From: Planctomycetota bacterium
GTDB taxonomy: Bacteria; Planctomycetota; UBA1135; UBA2386
NCBI GenBank assembly: GCA_016794425.1
Contig: JAEUHR010000021.1
Span: forward strand, 59,099 to 123,098
DNA length: 64,000 nt
Reading direction: 5' to 3'
The translations under genes were made by a program, and so were the position numbers. Under the pieces are notes generated by a model. It saw only the letters and a program-made list of their open reading frames with translations. It was not told the origin of the DNA and did no database searches. How positions within the stretch are numbered: position 1 is the stretch's first letter; every line of letters starts with the position of its first letter. Shown one piece after another: positions 24,838-34,839 of the stretch.

Positions 24838-25980
24838 ATGCCGAAGCCTCGCCCGAAGTCCGCGGCAAAGCCGCCTGCCGCCGCGGCGCGGCGCCCCCGA
24901 GTCGCGCTGATCACCGGCATCACCGGCCAGGACGGCGCCTACTTGGCCGAGTTCCTGCTGGCGAAGGGCTACGAGGTGCACGGCGTGAAGCGCCGCGCCT
25001 CGTCGTTCAACACCGAGCGCATCGACCACCTCTACGAGGACCCGCAGAAGCCGGGCCGCCGGCTGACGCTGCACTACGGCGACCTGACCGACGCGACCGG
25101 CCTGATCCGCATCGTGCAGCAGACGGTGCCCGACGAGATCTACAACCTCGCCGCGCAGAGCCACGTCAAGGTGTCGTTCGAGACGCCGGAGTACACGGCC
25201 AACGCCGACGCGCTCGGCACGCTGCGGCTGCTCGAGGCGATCCGCATCCTCGGCCTCGAACGGAAGACGCGCTTCTACCAGGCGTCGACGTCGGAGCTGT
25301 ACGGCAAGGTCGTCGAGTCGCCGCAGACCGAACGCACGCCGTTCTATCCGCGGTCGCCGTACGGCGTCGCCAAGCTGTACGCGTACTGGATCACCGTGAA
25401 CTACCGCGAGGCGTACGGCATGTACGCGTGCAACGGGATCCTGTTCAACCACGAGTCGCCGCTGCGCGGCGAGACGTTCGTGACGCGCAAGATCACGCGC
25501 GCGCTGGCGCGGATCAAACTCGGCCTGCAGGACTGCCTCTACCTCGGCAACCTCGACGCGCGCCGCGACTGGGGCCACGCGCGCGACTACATCGAGATGC
25601 AGTGGCTGATGCTGCAGCAGCCGCAGGCCGACGACTACGTGATCGCGACCGGCCAGCAGCATTCGGTGCGCGACTTCGTGACCGCGGCGGCGCAGGAACT
25701 CGGGCTGCGCGTGAAGTTCCGCGGCGCCGGCGTCAAGGAAGAGGGCGTCGACCTGCAGAGCGGCAACGTGATCGTGCGCATCGACCCGCGCTACCACCGG
25801 CCGACCGAAGTCGACACGCTGCTCGGCGACCCGACCAAGGCGCGCGAACAGCTCGGCTGGACGCCGCGCACGACGTTCGCGGAGCTGGTCAAGGAGATGG
25901 TCCGCGAGGACCTGCAGCTCGCGCGCCGCGACGTGCTGGTGCAGAAGAAGGGTTACCGCACCTTCCAGAACCATGAATGA
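24838..25980 (+). CDS. gmd: GDP-mannose 4,6-dehydratase
   Basis: 380 residues. NAD(P)-binding [15 protein letters not shown] (27-41), the GDP-mannose-contacting [23 protein letters not shown], and the active-site Y-G-V-A-K (YxxxK) segment; the region [16 protein letters not shown] is diagnostic. It converts GDP-D-mannose to GDP-4-keto-6-deoxymannose, the first step to GDP-L-fucose. About 20 residues of basic N-terminal extension precede the fold. Its end overlaps fcl by 8 bp. The sugar is presumably used by nearby glycosyltransferases. Confidence 0.97.
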   Translation: MPKPRPKSAAKPPAAAARRPRVALITGITGQDGAYLAEFLLAKGYEVHGVKRRASSFNTERIDHLYEDPQKPGRRLTLHYGDLTDATGLIRIVQQTVPDEIYNLAAQSHVKVSFETPEYTANADALGTLRLLEAIRILGLERKTRFYQASTSELYGKVVESPQTERTPFYPRSPYGVAKLYAYWITVNYREAYGMYACNGILFNHESPLRGETFVTRKITRALARIKLGLQDCLYLGNLDARRDWGHARDYIEMQWLMLQQPQADDYVIATGQQHSVRDFVTAAAQELGLRVKFRGAGVKEEGVDLQSGNVIVRIDPRYHRPTEVDTLLGDPTKAREQLGWTPRTTFAELVKEMVREDLQLARRDVLVQKKGYRTFQNHE

Positions 25981-26932
25981 GTCCGACCGGATCTTCGTCG
26001 CGGGCCACCGTGGGCTGGTCGGCGGCGCGATCCTGCGCGCGCTGCAGGCCCGCGGCCACCGCCACCTGATCACGGCCGGGCGCGCCGAAGTCGACCTGCG
26101 CGACCAGGCCGCGACGCGGCGCTTCTTCGCCGAGCAGAAGCCCGAGCTCGTGTTCCTCGCCGCGGCCAAGGTCGGCGGCATCCTGGCCAACGACAGCTAC
26201 CCGGCCGACTTCCTCTACGACAACCTGATGATCGAGGCGAACGTCGTCGACGCGGCGTTCCGCAGCGGCGTCCGCAAGCTGCTGCTGCTCGGCAGCAGCT
26301 GCATCTACCCGCGCCTGGCGCCGCAGCCGATCCCCGAGGAGGCGCTGCTGACCGGGCCGCTCGAACCGACCAACGAGTGGTACGCGGTCGCGAAGATCGC
26401 CGGCATCAAGCTGTGCCAGGCGTACCGCAAGCAGCACGGCTGCAACTTCATCGCCGGCATGCCGACGAACCTGTACGGGCCCGGCGACAACTTCGACCTG
26501 AAGACGTCGCACGTGCTGCCGGCGCTGCTGCGCAAGGTGCACGAGGCGACGGTGCAGGGCCAGACGACGGTGACGCTGTGGGGCAGCGGCAAGCCGCGCC
26601 GCGAGTTCCTCTACGTCGACGACTGCGCCGACGCGTGCCTGCACCTGATGCGGCACTACGACGGCGACGCGTTCTGGAACATCGGCTGCGGCCAGGACCT
26701 GACGATCGCCGAGCTGGCGCAGCTGTGCGCCGACGTGGTCGGCTTCCGCGGCCAGTTCGTGCACGACACGAGCAAGCCCGACGGCATGCCGAAGAAGATG
26801 GTCGACACGACGCGCCTGTTCGCGTCGGGCTGGCGGCCGAAGGTCGCGCTGCGCGAAGGCATCGAGCGCACCTACCGCTGGTACCTCGCGCACGGCGCGA
26901 TGCCGGCCGCCGGCGCCGCCCAGCAGGGCTGA
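25973..26932 (+). CDS. fcl: GDP-L-fucose synthase
   Basis: 319 residues. The epimerase/reductase fold starts [25 protein letters not shown], the active-site Y-A-V-A-K and N-L-Y-G-P-G-D-N-F are typical of WcaG/Fcl. It carries out 3,5-epimerisation and 4-reduction of the Gmd product to GDP-L-fucose. It is translated in overlap with gmd (8 bp), so the pair makes the two-step pathway for fucosylated surface glycans. Confidence 0.97.
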   Translation: MNESDRIFVAGHRGLVGGAILRALQARGHRHLITAGRAEVDLRDQAATRRFFAEQKPELVFLAAAKVGGILANDSYPADFLYDNLMIEANVVDAAFRSGVRKLLLLGSSCIYPRLAPQPIPEEALLTGPLEPTNEWYAVAKIAGIKLCQAYRKQHGCNFIAGMPTNLYGPGDNFDLKTSHVLPALLRKVHEATVQGQTTVTLWGSGKPRREFLYVDDCADACLHLMRHYDGDAFWNIGCGQDLTIAELAQLCADVVGFRGQFVHDTSKPDGMPKKMVDTTRLFASGWRPKVALREGIERTYRWYLAHGAMPAAGAAQQG

Positions 26933-26949
26933 ACGCGGCCCGCACGCCG

Positions 26950-29547
26950 TCAGGGCGCGCGCCGCAGTGCGTCGACCCGCCGCACGTGCTCCGGCACGCC
27001 GGCGAGCTGCACGGCCTGCGGGTCGAACGTGCCGTCGTCGGCGACCGGCACCCACGCCAGCACTTCGAGGCAGCACTCCTCGATGATCCAGTCGGCGTCG
27101 ACGTCGGCCCGCCCCACCAGGGCGACCTGGGTCAGTTCGGCCGGCGGCAGCGGTTCGACCAGCACCGTGCACGCGGGCCCGCGCACCCCGTCCGGCAGCG
27201 ACGTCTCGGCGTAGGTGAACAGCCGGTCGTACGGCCGCGGGTCGAACATGCGCGACCAGTGCGTCACGCGGGTCTCGGCGGCGACCGGGTAGCGATGGCG
27301 CGCGAGCCGCGCGAACGCGACGACGAGGCCGCCGTGCCGTTCGATCTGTTCGTGCAGGTTCGGCGAGTGCCGGTACCAGCCCTCGGGTTGCCGTTCGTCG
27401 GCGCGAATCCAGTCGGGCCGCAGTTCGGCGACGCGCGCCACCAGCGCCTGCGCCGAAGCCGCCACCGGCCGCGGCAACGGCGGCCGCAGCGGCTCGGGCT
27501 GCGCGTAGTTGCGCCAGGCCAGCCACAGCAGGTTCGCGACGGCGAACACCAGCACCGCGACGATCGCGAAGCGCTGCACGCGCGGCGCCCACGCGGCGAC
27601 CGGCGCCGCCGGCACCGGCACGGCCGGGGCCGCAGCGCCGGCGAGCCGGCGCAGGCACGCGGTGCCGACCACGTAGACGAACGCGCCGAGGCCGATCGGC
27701 TGCAGCCACGACGTCATCAGCAGCAGCCGATGGTCGCTGCCGAGCGCGAACAGCGCGACCGCGGCGATCGTGCCGACGTGGCCGGCGAGCGCCAGCGACA
27801 TCGCGCGATCCGGGCGCCAGACCGTCGCCAGCAACAGCCCGAGCAGACCGGCGCCGGCGGCGAACGGTCCTTCGACCAGCACCACCACCGCCAGCAGCGC
27901 CGCCGACGCGGCGGTCCACGCGACGCGGCGCAGCGCGTGGCCGCCGCACGCCGGCAGGCGCGAGAACCACAGGTAGGCGACCAGCGCCGCGAGCAGCCAG
28001 CGCACCGGCAGCGGCGTCTGGCCGAGCCCGCCCAGCGCGACCCACGCCGACGCGGCGACGTTGCGCGCGTACACGGTCGGGTCGGCGGCCAGTTCGGCGC
28101 GGAAGCGCGCCATGAACCAGTCGTAGCGCGGCTTGATCTCGTTCGGCACGCCGGCGAGGTCGGCCTCGCGGTCGACCATCGAACTCCAGGTGCCGTGCGT
28201 CGGCGACGCAGCGGCGTACAGGCCCGACGCGGTGTTGTCGGAGATCGTCGTCAGATCGTGCACGGCGTGCTGGCGCACGATCCAGGCGCCGAGCGGCAGC
28301 ACGAACCCGGCCGTGAAGCTGGCCGCGAGCCACGCGCCGCGCCGCCAGCCGCGACCGTTCGCGGCGCCGCGCCACCACAACAGCAGCGCCAGCAGCGGCA
28401 TCGCCGGCAGCGTCAGCGTGCGCGTCAGGTTCGACAGCACGAACGCGACGCCGCCCCACCACGCCGCCGCGTTGCGCCGTTCCTGCACCGCGACGATCAG
28501 CTGGTGCAGGCTCAGCACGAACAGGAACGTGCCGACGGTCTCGGTCAGCACGTAGTTCGAGTATTCGAGGCTGACCGGGTCGAACGCGAACGCGACGCCG
28601 GCCACGAGGCCGATCGCCGGGTGCACGGCGCGCTGGCCGATGCGGCAGACCAGCGCCGAGGTCAGGCCGCCGACCAGCGCATGCAGCACGACGACCGCGA
28701 GCACCGACGGGCCGGTCCACGTGTAGAGCGCGCCGAGCACGAAGGCGTAGAACGGCCGCCGCGCCGACCACATGCCGACGAGCCCGTGGCCGGCCATGAT
28801 CGACGCGCCCTGGTTGTCCCAGCCCTGCGCGTCCGAGAACGGCACGCCCATCACCAGGGCACCGCTGATGTGCCCGGCCAGGTCGGCCTGCAGCAACAGG
28901 TGGTCGACGGCGCGCACGGCGACCGCGAGCAGGCCGATGCCGGCCGCGAGCCACCAGGCGCGCCGCGGCTCGTCGGCGCCGCCGAGCCGCCGCAGCGCTG
29001 CCGCGCACGGACCGGCCACGCGATCGCAGGCGGCGGCGGCCGCCGCGACCGCCCTGCGGCCGAGCCAGGCCGCCAGCAGCGCCAGCAGCACCGCCAGCGC
29101 CGTGCTGCCGTGGCGCCAGCCGGCCGCGACCGGCGTCGGCCAGACGATCTCGTAGCGGCGGCCGTTCTGGCGCGGATCGCTGCCGTCGGAACTCGAGAAG
29201 TAGAGATTGCCGTGCCACAGCGAGAACCGGCCGCCGCCCTGCTGGCGGATCGCGTCGTGCAGTGCGTTCGCGGGCCCGAGTTCGCGGCCGTCTTCGAGCA
29301 GCCGCGCCGGCGACGGCCGCGCGTGGCTGCTGAGCCAGTCGGTGCCGAGTGCGACCACGAATCCGCGCCCGCTGTCTTCGCGCACGTCGGCGGCGGCGAT
29401 CGGCACGTGCTGCAGCGCGAGCGGCAGGCGGCCGCGGGCATGGTGGTGCAGCAGCACCGCCAGCACGATCGCGACGACGGCTGCCGCGCCGACCGACGCG
29501 AACGGCACCCGGGACCTGGACGGCCCGCTGGCCGCCGACGACACCAT
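26950..29547 (-). CDS. Large polytopic glycosyltransferase-family-39-like membrane protein
   Basis: About 865 residues from the ATG at 29545-29547 (an upstream frame adds low-complexity residues). One N-terminal membrane helix and a periplasmic region (~30-150) precede a block of about 10-11 more transmembrane helices, and a soluble C-terminal domain of ~180 residues. The region with S-D-A-Q-G-W-D-N-Q-G-A and R-R-P-F-Y-A-F-V-L-G is similar in layout to GT39/ArnT-type enzymes using lipid-linked sugar donors. It lies convergent to fcl and is probably part of the same glycan locus. Donor and acceptor unknown. Confidence 0.78.
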   Translation of the reverse strand: MVSSAASGPSRSRVPFASVGAAAVVAIVLAVLLHHHARGRLPLALQHVPIAAADVREDSGRGFVVALGTDWLSSHARPSPARLLEDGRELGPANALHDAIRQQGGGRFSLWHGNLYFSSSDGSDPRQNGRRYEIVWPTPVAAGWRHGSTALAVLLALLAAWLGRRAVAAAAAACDRVAGPCAAALRRLGGADEPRRAWWLAAGIGLLAVAVRAVDHLLLQADLAGHISGALVMGVPFSDAQGWDNQGASIMAGHGLVGMWSARRPFYAFVLGALYTWTGPSVLAVVVLHALVGGLTSALVCRIGQRAVHPAIGLVAGVAFAFDPVSLEYSNYVLTETVGTFLFVLSLHQLIVAVQERRNAAAWWGGVAFVLSNLTRTLTLPAMPLLALLLWWRGAANGRGWRRGAWLAASFTAGFVLPLGAWIVRQHAVHDLTTISDNTASGLYAAASPTHGTWSSMVDREADLAGVPNEIKPRYDWFMARFRAELAADPTVYARNVAASAWVALGGLGQTPLPVRWLLAALVAYLWFSRLPACGGHALRRVAWTAASAALLAVVVLVEGPFAAGAGLLGLLLATVWRPDRAMSLALAGHVGTIAAVALFALGSDHRLLLMTSWLQPIGLGAFVYVVGTACLRRLAGAAAPAVPVPAAPVAAWAPRVQRFAIVAVLVFAVANLLWLAWRNYAQPEPLRPPLPRPVAASAQALVARVAELRPDWIRADERQPEGWYRHSPNLHEQIERHGGLVVAFARLARHRYPVAAETRVTHWSRMFDPRPYDRLFTYAETSLPDGVRGPACTVLVEPLPPAELTQVALVGRADVDADWIIEECCLEVLAWVPVADDGTFDPQAVQLAGVPEHVRRVDALRRAP

Positions 29548-29659
29548 GGCCGCGACGCTACCGAACCGCGCCCGACCGCGGCAATGCGCGTTTGGAAATC
29601 GCCGCCGGGCACCGTTACCGTGCATCGCGATGCCCGCCGCGTCGACGAGTGCAGCCACC

Positions 29660-31033
29660 ATGCAGCCTATGGACCGCTCCCAACCGACGCCCGGTCCCGG
29701 CCCGGTCGTGCGCGGCCAGCCGCACTGGACGACCTATCTCTACCGGCTGATCGCCGGCGAGATCTCGTCGGCGACGCGCTACTGCGACCGCGTCGTGCAG
29801 TGGCAGCCGCTGCCGTTCGACAGCGGCTACCTGCTCGAACGCGTGCAGGCACAGGCGAAGGCGACCGCCGCGGACCTGGCCCAGGTGCCGGCCGGCCGCG
29901 ACGACGACTCGCGCACCGCGGTGCTGTGCAACGGCACGTTCAACTTCAGCAGCGACATCCAGGGCCTGCTGCGGGACCTGCACACGCGGCTGGCGCGCGG
30001 CGATCGCGTGATCGCGGTTTGCTACAACCCGTACCTGCAGTGGCTCTACCGGCTGGCCAACGCGGTCGGCCTGCGCCGCGGCGCGCTGCCGACGACGTTC
30101 CTGACCCGCGTCGACCTCGACAACCTCGCGCGCCTGTCGCAGTTCGAGGTCGTGCGGCTGCGGCCGATCGGCTTCTGCCCGTTCCGGCTGTTCGGGCTCG
30201 GCTCGGTGGTGAACTGGCTGCTGGCGATGGTGCCGCTGCTGCGCTGGCTCGCGCTGGTGTCGGTGGTCGTGCTGCGGCCGGTCAAGCCGGCGGTGCGGCG
30301 GCCGTCGCTGACGATCGTGATCCCGGCGCGCAACGAGAAGGGCAACATCGAGGCGGCGCTGCGGCGCATGCCCGACCTCGGTTCGGCCGAACTCGACGTG
30401 ATCTTCGTCGAAGGCCACAGCAAGGACGGCACCTGGGAGGAGATCCAGCGCGTGCTGCCGCTGTATGCGCACCGGTTCTCGGTGCGCGCGTTCCAGCAGA
30501 CCGGCAAGGGCAAGAGCGACGCGGTGCGGCTCGGCTTCCGGCACGCGCGCGGCGACCTGCTGACGATCCTCGACGCCGACCTGACGATGCCGCCCGAACT
30601 GCTGCACCGCTTCTACGACGCGTGGTGCGAGGGCAAGGCCGACTTCGTCAACGGCTCGCGGCTCGTCTACCCGATGGAAGGCGAGGCGATGCGGTTCCTG
30701 AACCGCCTCGGCAACGTGTTCTTCGCCCGCGCCGTGTCGGCCGTGCTCGACACGCGGCTCGGCGACACGCTGTGCGGCACCAAGCTGGTGGCGCGCGTCG
30801 ACTACGAACGCATGGTGCGCTGGCGCGGCGATTTCGGCGACTTCGACCCGTTCGGCGACTTCGAGCTGCTGTTCCCGGCCGCGGTGCTGGGCCTCGGCAC
30901 CGTCGACGTGCCGATCGCGTACCGCGCCCGCACCTACGGCAGCACCAACATCCAGCGCTTCCGCCACGGCCTGATGCTGCTGAAGATGACGCTGATCGGC
31001 CTGTTCCGCGTGCGCGCCGGCCGCTGGGTGTGA
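29660..31033 (+). CDS. Family-2 glycosyltransferase with an N-terminal degenerate methyltransferase-like region
   Basis: About 457 residues; ATG at 29660 (an ATG at 29669 is also possible). Residues ~60-195 (L-C-N-G-T-F-N-F-S-S-D-I-Q-G-L-L onward) resemble the C-terminal part of a class I methyltransferase without its SAM-binding loop. From ~215 is a GT2 domain: IVIPARNEKGNIEAAL, then D-A-D-L-T-M-P-P (DxD-type, nucleotide-sugar binding). GT2 enzymes are typically membrane-associated. The coupled next gene is a methyltransferase (GTGA overlap), consistent with a glycan-modifying pair. Confidence 0.85.
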   Translation: MQPMDRSQPTPGPGPVVRGQPHWTTYLYRLIAGEISSATRYCDRVVQWQPLPFDSGYLLERVQAQAKATAADLAQVPAGRDDDSRTAVLCNGTFNFSSDIQGLLRDLHTRLARGDRVIAVCYNPYLQWLYRLANAVGLRRGALPTTFLTRVDLDNLARLSQFEVVRLRPIGFCPFRLFGLGSVVNWLLAMVPLLRWLALVSVVVLRPVKPAVRRPSLTIVIPARNEKGNIEAALRRMPDLGSAELDVIFVEGHSKDGTWEEIQRVLPLYAHRFSVRAFQQTGKGKSDAVRLGFRHARGDLLTILDADLTMPPELLHRFYDAWCEGKADFVNGSRLVYPMEGEAMRFLNRLGNVFFARAVSAVLDTRLGDTLCGTKLVARVDYERMVRWRGDFGDFDPFGDFELLFPAAVLGLGTVDVPIAYRARTYGSTNIQRFRHGLMLLKMTLIGLFRVRAGRWV

Positions 31034-31788
31034 GCGAGCACCTCGACGATCCGGCGCGCGCCGCCGAGCTGCAGCGCACGATCCAGGGCAAGGCCGCGCT
31101 GCGCCGGCTCTACGTCGAGACCTACCGCCGCTACGCCGCCTGCCTCGCGCGCTGCCCGCGGGACGGCCTCGCGGTCGAACTCGGTTCGGGCGGCGGCTTC
31201 GTCAAGGAACTGCTGCCCGAGGTGATCACGTCGGACGTGATCCCGTACCCCGGCGTCGACCGCGTCGTCGACGGCACGCGGATGCCGTTCGCGGACGGCT
31301 CGGTGCGCGCGCTGTTCCTGCTGAACGTGCTGCACCACATCCCGGACGTGCAGGCGTTCCTGCGCGAGTGCGAACGCGTGCTGGTGCCCGGCGGCCGGGT
31401 GCGCATCGCCGACCAGTACCCGGGTTTCGTCGGCAAGTTCGTCTACCGCCACCTGCACCACGAGCCGTTCGACATGCAGGCGGCCGAGTGGCGCTTCCCG
31501 TCGAAGGGGCCGCTGTCGGACGCCAACGGCGCGCTGGCGTGGATCGTGTTCGAACGCGACCGGGCGCGCTTCGAGCGCGAGCACCCGGCGCTGCAGATCG
31601 CCGCGTTCGAACGGCACACGCCGCTGCGCTACTGGCTCGCCGGCGGCCTGAAGCAGTGGAGCCTGCTGCCGGGCGCGCTGTTCGCGCCGGCGACGTGGCT
31701 CGACCGCGCGCTGCTGGCGCTGAGCCCGCGCTTCGCGAGCTTCCTCGACGTCGAACTGGTGCGCGCCGCGCCCGCCGCGGTCAGCTGA
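31030..31788 (+). CDS. Class I SAM-dependent methyltransferase
   Basis: 252 residues. GTG start at 31030 overlaps the stop of the GT gene (GTGA). Motif I is V-E-L-G-S-G-G-G-F-V, followed by D-V-I-P-Y-P-G-V-D, an M-P-F-A-D-G-S-V segment, the post-motif LLNVLHHIPD and LVPGGRVRIAD: a Methyltransf_11-type enzyme. It probably methylates a lipid or glycan made by the neighbouring glycosyltransferase. It overlaps the 3' end of the convergent CoA-transferase gene by 8 bp. Confidence 0.9.
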   Translation: MSEHLDDPARAAELQRTIQGKAALRRLYVETYRRYAACLARCPRDGLAVELGSGGGFVKELLPEVITSDVIPYPGVDRVVDGTRMPFADGSVRALFLLNVLHHIPDVQAFLRECERVLVPGGRVRIADQYPGFVGKFVYRHLHHEPFDMQAAEWRFPSKGPLSDANGALAWIVFERDRARFEREHPALQIAAFERHTPLRYWLAGGLKQWSLLPGALFAPATWLDRALLALSPRFASFLDVELVRAAPAAVS

Positions 31789-33064
31789 GCCGGCGGAAGC
31801 GTTCGACGGCGGCGCGCTCGAGCGCCTCGCGGTGGTCCGGATGCGCGATCGAGATCAGCGCCGTCGCGCGTTGCCGCAGGTTGCGGCCGCGCAGGTCGAC
31901 CGCGCCGTACTCGGTGACGACCCAGTGCACGTGCGCGCGCGTCGTCACGACGCCGGCGCCCGACTTCAGCACCGGCACGAGGCGCGACTCGCCGCGCGTC
32001 GTGACCGACCGCATCGCGATGATCGGCTTGCCGCCCGGCGACAGCGCCGCGCCGCGCAGGAAGTCCATCTGGCCGCCGACGCCCGACCACATGCGTGTGC
32101 CGATCGAGTCGGCGCAGACCTGGCCGGTCAGGTCGATCTCGATCGCGCTGTTGATCGCGGCGACCTTCGGGTTGCGGCGGATCACCGTCGGGTCGTTGAC
32201 GTAGCCGATGTCGAGCATCGCGACCTGCGGGTTGTCGTCGAGGAAGTCGTAGACGGCGCGCGAGCCGACCACGAACCCGGCGACCAGCTTGCCCGGGTGC
32301 ACGGCCTTCATGCGGCCGGTGATCACGCCGCGTTCGACCAGCCGCAGCACGCCGTCGGCGAACATCTCGGTGTGCACGCCGAGGTCGCTGTGGTTCTCGA
32401 GCGCGGCCAGCACCGCGTCGGGGATCGCGCCGATGCCCATCTGCAGCGTGGCGCCGTTCTCGATCAGCGCCGCGCAGTGGCGGCCGATCGCCAGTTCGAT
32501 CGGGTCCAGCGGCCCAGGCACGTGCACCGGCAGCTCGTCGTCGACCTCGACTGCGGCCGCGAACCGGCTCTGGTGCACGAGCCCGTCGCCGTGCGACCGC
32601 GGCATGCGCGGGTTGATCTGCGCGATCACGGTCTCGGCGCTGTCGACCGCGGCGCGCGCGATGTCGACGGACACGCCGAGCGAACAGTAGCCGTGCCGGT
32701 CCGGCGGCGAGACGTGCACCAGCGCTGCGTCGAGCGGCAGCACGCGCTGCCGGAACAGCGCCGGCATCTCGCTGAGGAACGCCGGCACGTAGTCGGCGTC
32801 GCCGCGCGCCACCGCGTCGCGCACGTTAGCGCCGAGGAACAGCGCGTTGGTGCGGAAGCTGCGGCCGAGCCCCGGCGCCGCGCACGGCGCCGCGCCTTCG
32901 GTGTGCAGGTGCACCAGCTCGACGTCCTGCAGCTCGCCGGCACGGCGCGCCAGCGCGTGCAGCAGCTGCAGCGGCGTCGCCGCGGCACCGTGCACGAACA
33001 CGCGCTGCCGCGACTGGATCAGGGCCACGGCCGCGTCGGCCGAGACGAGGTTCAGTGCGCTCAT
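31781..33064 (-). CDS. Acetyl-CoA hydrolase / 4-hydroxybutyrate CoA-transferase-family protein
   Basis: 427 residues. Two-domain CoA-transferase fold: N-terminal V-F-V-H-G-A-A-A-T-P, the region P-P-D-R-H-G-Y-C-S-L-G, and in the second domain L-G-V-H-T-E-M-F-A-D-G, G-G-Q-M-D-F-L-R-G-A and H-W-V-V-T-E-Y-G-A-V-D-L-R-G, all hallmarks of the acetyl-CoA hydrolase/4-hydroxybutyrate CoA-transferase family. A conserved Glu in this family carries the CoA. It exchanges CoA between acyl donors and acceptors; the substrate cannot be read from sequence. Its ATG overlaps the helicase stop (ATGA). Confidence 0.92.
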   Translation of the reverse strand: MSALNLVSADAAVALIQSRQRVFVHGAAATPLQLLHALARRAGELQDVELVHLHTEGAAPCAAPGLGRSFRTNALFLGANVRDAVARGDADYVPAFLSEMPALFRQRVLPLDAALVHVSPPDRHGYCSLGVSVDIARAAVDSAETVIAQINPRMPRSHGDGLVHQSRFAAAVEVDDELPVHVPGPLDPIELAIGRHCAALIENGATLQMGIGAIPDAVLAALENHSDLGVHTEMFADGVLRLVERGVITGRMKAVHPGKLVAGFVVGSRAVYDFLDDNPQVAMLDIGYVNDPTVIRRNPKVAAINSAIEIDLTGQVCADSIGTRMWSGVGGQMDFLRGAALSPGGKPIIAMRSVTTRGESRLVPVLKSGAGVVTTRAHVHWVVTEYGAVDLRGRNLRQRATALISIAHPDHREALERAAVERFRRLS

Positions 33065-34803
33065 GGACCGGTCCCCACGTAGAGCCGCGACAGGTCGACG
33101 GTCGCCAACCGGTCGCGCAGTTCCTTGCAGCACGACGCCATGCGCAGGCCGTCGACGTCGTGCGGCAGCGCGCGGAACGCGTGCGCGCTGGCCACCAGCA
33201 CCGCCTTGGTGCGGGCCCGCGACAGCGCGACGTTCAGCCGGTTCGTCGACAGGTGGAACGCGCCGCGGCCGCGGCTCTCGTGCGGATCGCCGGCCGTCAG
33301 CGACACCAGCACGACTTCGCGTTCCTGCCCCTGGATGCGTTCGACGGTGTCGACGACCAGCGCGTCGGTGCCGGGCAGCTGCTTCTGCTGGATCACCGAC
33401 CGCAGCAGCCGCACCTGCGCGCGGAACGGCGCGATCACCGCGATCTCCGCCGGCGGCACCTGGTGCCGGCGCACGAGGTCCTCGACCAGGTCGGCGACCG
33501 CGTTGGCCTCCTCGACCGAACGCTGGCCGGGCTGGTGGTGGTCGACGCGCAGCCAGACGACGCCGAGCGCCGGATCCAGCACTTCGTCGAGCCGCCCGCC
33601 GGCGACGAACGGCATGCGCCGCCCCGCCGCGGTCTCGGCCGGCCGCAGCCGCGCGCCGTAGAACGTGCGGCTGACGACCTCGCAGACGCCGTCGTTCATG
33701 CGGTAGGTCGTGTCCAGCAGGTGCGAGCCGTGCCGTTCGTGCAGGTGCGCGAAGATCGACGCGGCGGCCTCGCGGTCGGCGTGCGCGGTCGTGACCACCG
33801 GCGGCAACTGGTGGTGGTCGCCGAAGAACAGCCACCGGCTCGCGCGCAGCATGCCCGGCAGCGCGTGCGGGATCGGCAGCTGGCCGGCCTCGTCGAACAC
33901 CGTGTAGTGGCAGCGCACCGCGTCGCCGAGCTTCGCCAGCTGGAAGCAGGTGCCGCCGACCACGACGCCGCGGTCCGGCAGCCGCACGCGGCGCGCGTCG
34001 GCGAGCTGCACGTGCGCGGCCTGCAGTTCGTCGCGCCCTTCGCTCGACGACGACGACAGCTTGACGATCGGCAGGTCCGGCGCCGCGCGGCGGATCGCCA
34101 GCAGCGCGTTGTCGACGGCGCGGTGCGTGTAGGCGCAGACGGCGATGCGGCAGCCGGCGCCGCACAGCGCTGCCACGACTTCGGCCAACAGCCGCGTCTT
34201 GCCGGTGCCTGGCGGCCCCTGCACCAGCGCCAGGCTCTCGGTCGCGATCGCGGCGGCGCCGGCCGCGACCTGCGCCGGATTCAGCCCGACCTGTGTCAGG
34301 CGCTGCACGGCGCGCGCGTGCCGCGCTTCGTCGCGCCGCGCGCGGTGCGTGCCGTCGAGCACCGCGATCAGCGTCGGCTCCGCGAACGCCGCGCGCACGG
34401 CGTCGCGCAGCCGGCCCTGCAGCCCGAGCGGCCGGCGGTCGATCACGTAGACCGCGCCCGGCTCGAGCACCGCGTCGACGTCGCGCACGAACGGATCGCG
34501 CTCGAGCCGCAGTTCGCCGGTGCGGGCGTCGTAGTCGCCGCAGACCAGCGGCAGGCCGTCGTCGAGGTCGATGCCGTCGCCGACCTGCAGCGGATCGCCG
34601 GGCCGGAACTTCGAGCCGTTGTCGGCGACCTCGAACACGAACGAGCCGCCGTGCTCGCCGCGGAAGCGCGCCCCCTGGATGCACTCGCCCTCGAGCACGC
34701 GCAGCTCGATCGGCTGGGCCCGCAGCTCCCGGTGCACGCGCTGCTCGTCGCGTTCCTCGCGCACGAGGAAGCGCAGCAGGCGTTGTTCGAGGCTCAGGTG
34801 CAC
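33061..34803 (-). CDS. Superfamily-1 DNA/RNA helicase (AAA_11/AAA_12, UPF1/Dna2-like)
   Basis: 580 residues. An N-terminal OB-like region (to ~150) is followed by the SF1 core: Q-G-P-P-G-T-G-K-T (Walker A, ~192-200), F-D-E-A-G-Q (Walker B/DEAG), G-D-H-H-Q-L-P-P, T-Y-R-M-N, V-D-T-V-E-R-I-Q-G-Q-E, and N-R-L-N-V-A-L-S-R-A-R. It unwinds nucleic acid in an ATP-dependent way. The next upstream gene is a RecB-like nuclease only 36 bp away, so a helicase-nuclease pair similar to the eukaryotic Dna2 layout is likely. Confidence 0.92.
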   Translation of the reverse strand: MHLSLEQRLLRFLVREERDEQRVHRELRAQPIELRVLEGECIQGARFRGEHGGSFVFEVADNGSKFRPGDPLQVGDGIDLDDGLPLVCGDYDARTGELRLERDPFVRDVDAVLEPGAVYVIDRRPLGLQGRLRDAVRAAFAEPTLIAVLDGTHRARRDEARHARAVQRLTQVGLNPAQVAAGAAAIATESLALVQGPPGTGKTRLLAEVVAALCGAGCRIAVCAYTHRAVDNALLAIRRAAPDLPIVKLSSSSSEGRDELQAAHVQLADARRVRLPDRGVVVGGTCFQLAKLGDAVRCHYTVFDEAGQLPIPHALPGMLRASRWLFFGDHHQLPPVVTTAHADREAAASIFAHLHERHGSHLLDTTYRMNDGVCEVVSRTFYGARLRPAETAAGRRMPFVAGGRLDEVLDPALGVVWLRVDHHQPGQRSVEEANAVADLVEDLVRRHQVPPAEIAVIAPFRAQVRLLRSVIQQKQLPGTDALVVDTVERIQGQEREVVLVSLTAGDPHESRGRGAFHLSTNRLNVALSRARTKAVLVASAHAFRALPHDVDGLRMASCCKELRDRLATVDLSRLYVGTGP

Positions 34804-34839
34804 GCGGCGATCATCGCGGGCGTCGGCCGCGGATCCAGT

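Noticed and set aside
26377..31788. A continuous 1803-codon plus-strand frame running through fcl, the minus-strand GT39-like gene, the GT2 gene and the methyltransferase
   Set aside because: Only its last ~250 codons (from 31030) code for a real protein; the rest is an Arg/Ala-rich shadow of other frames, caused by the scarcity of stop codons in very G+C-rich DNA.
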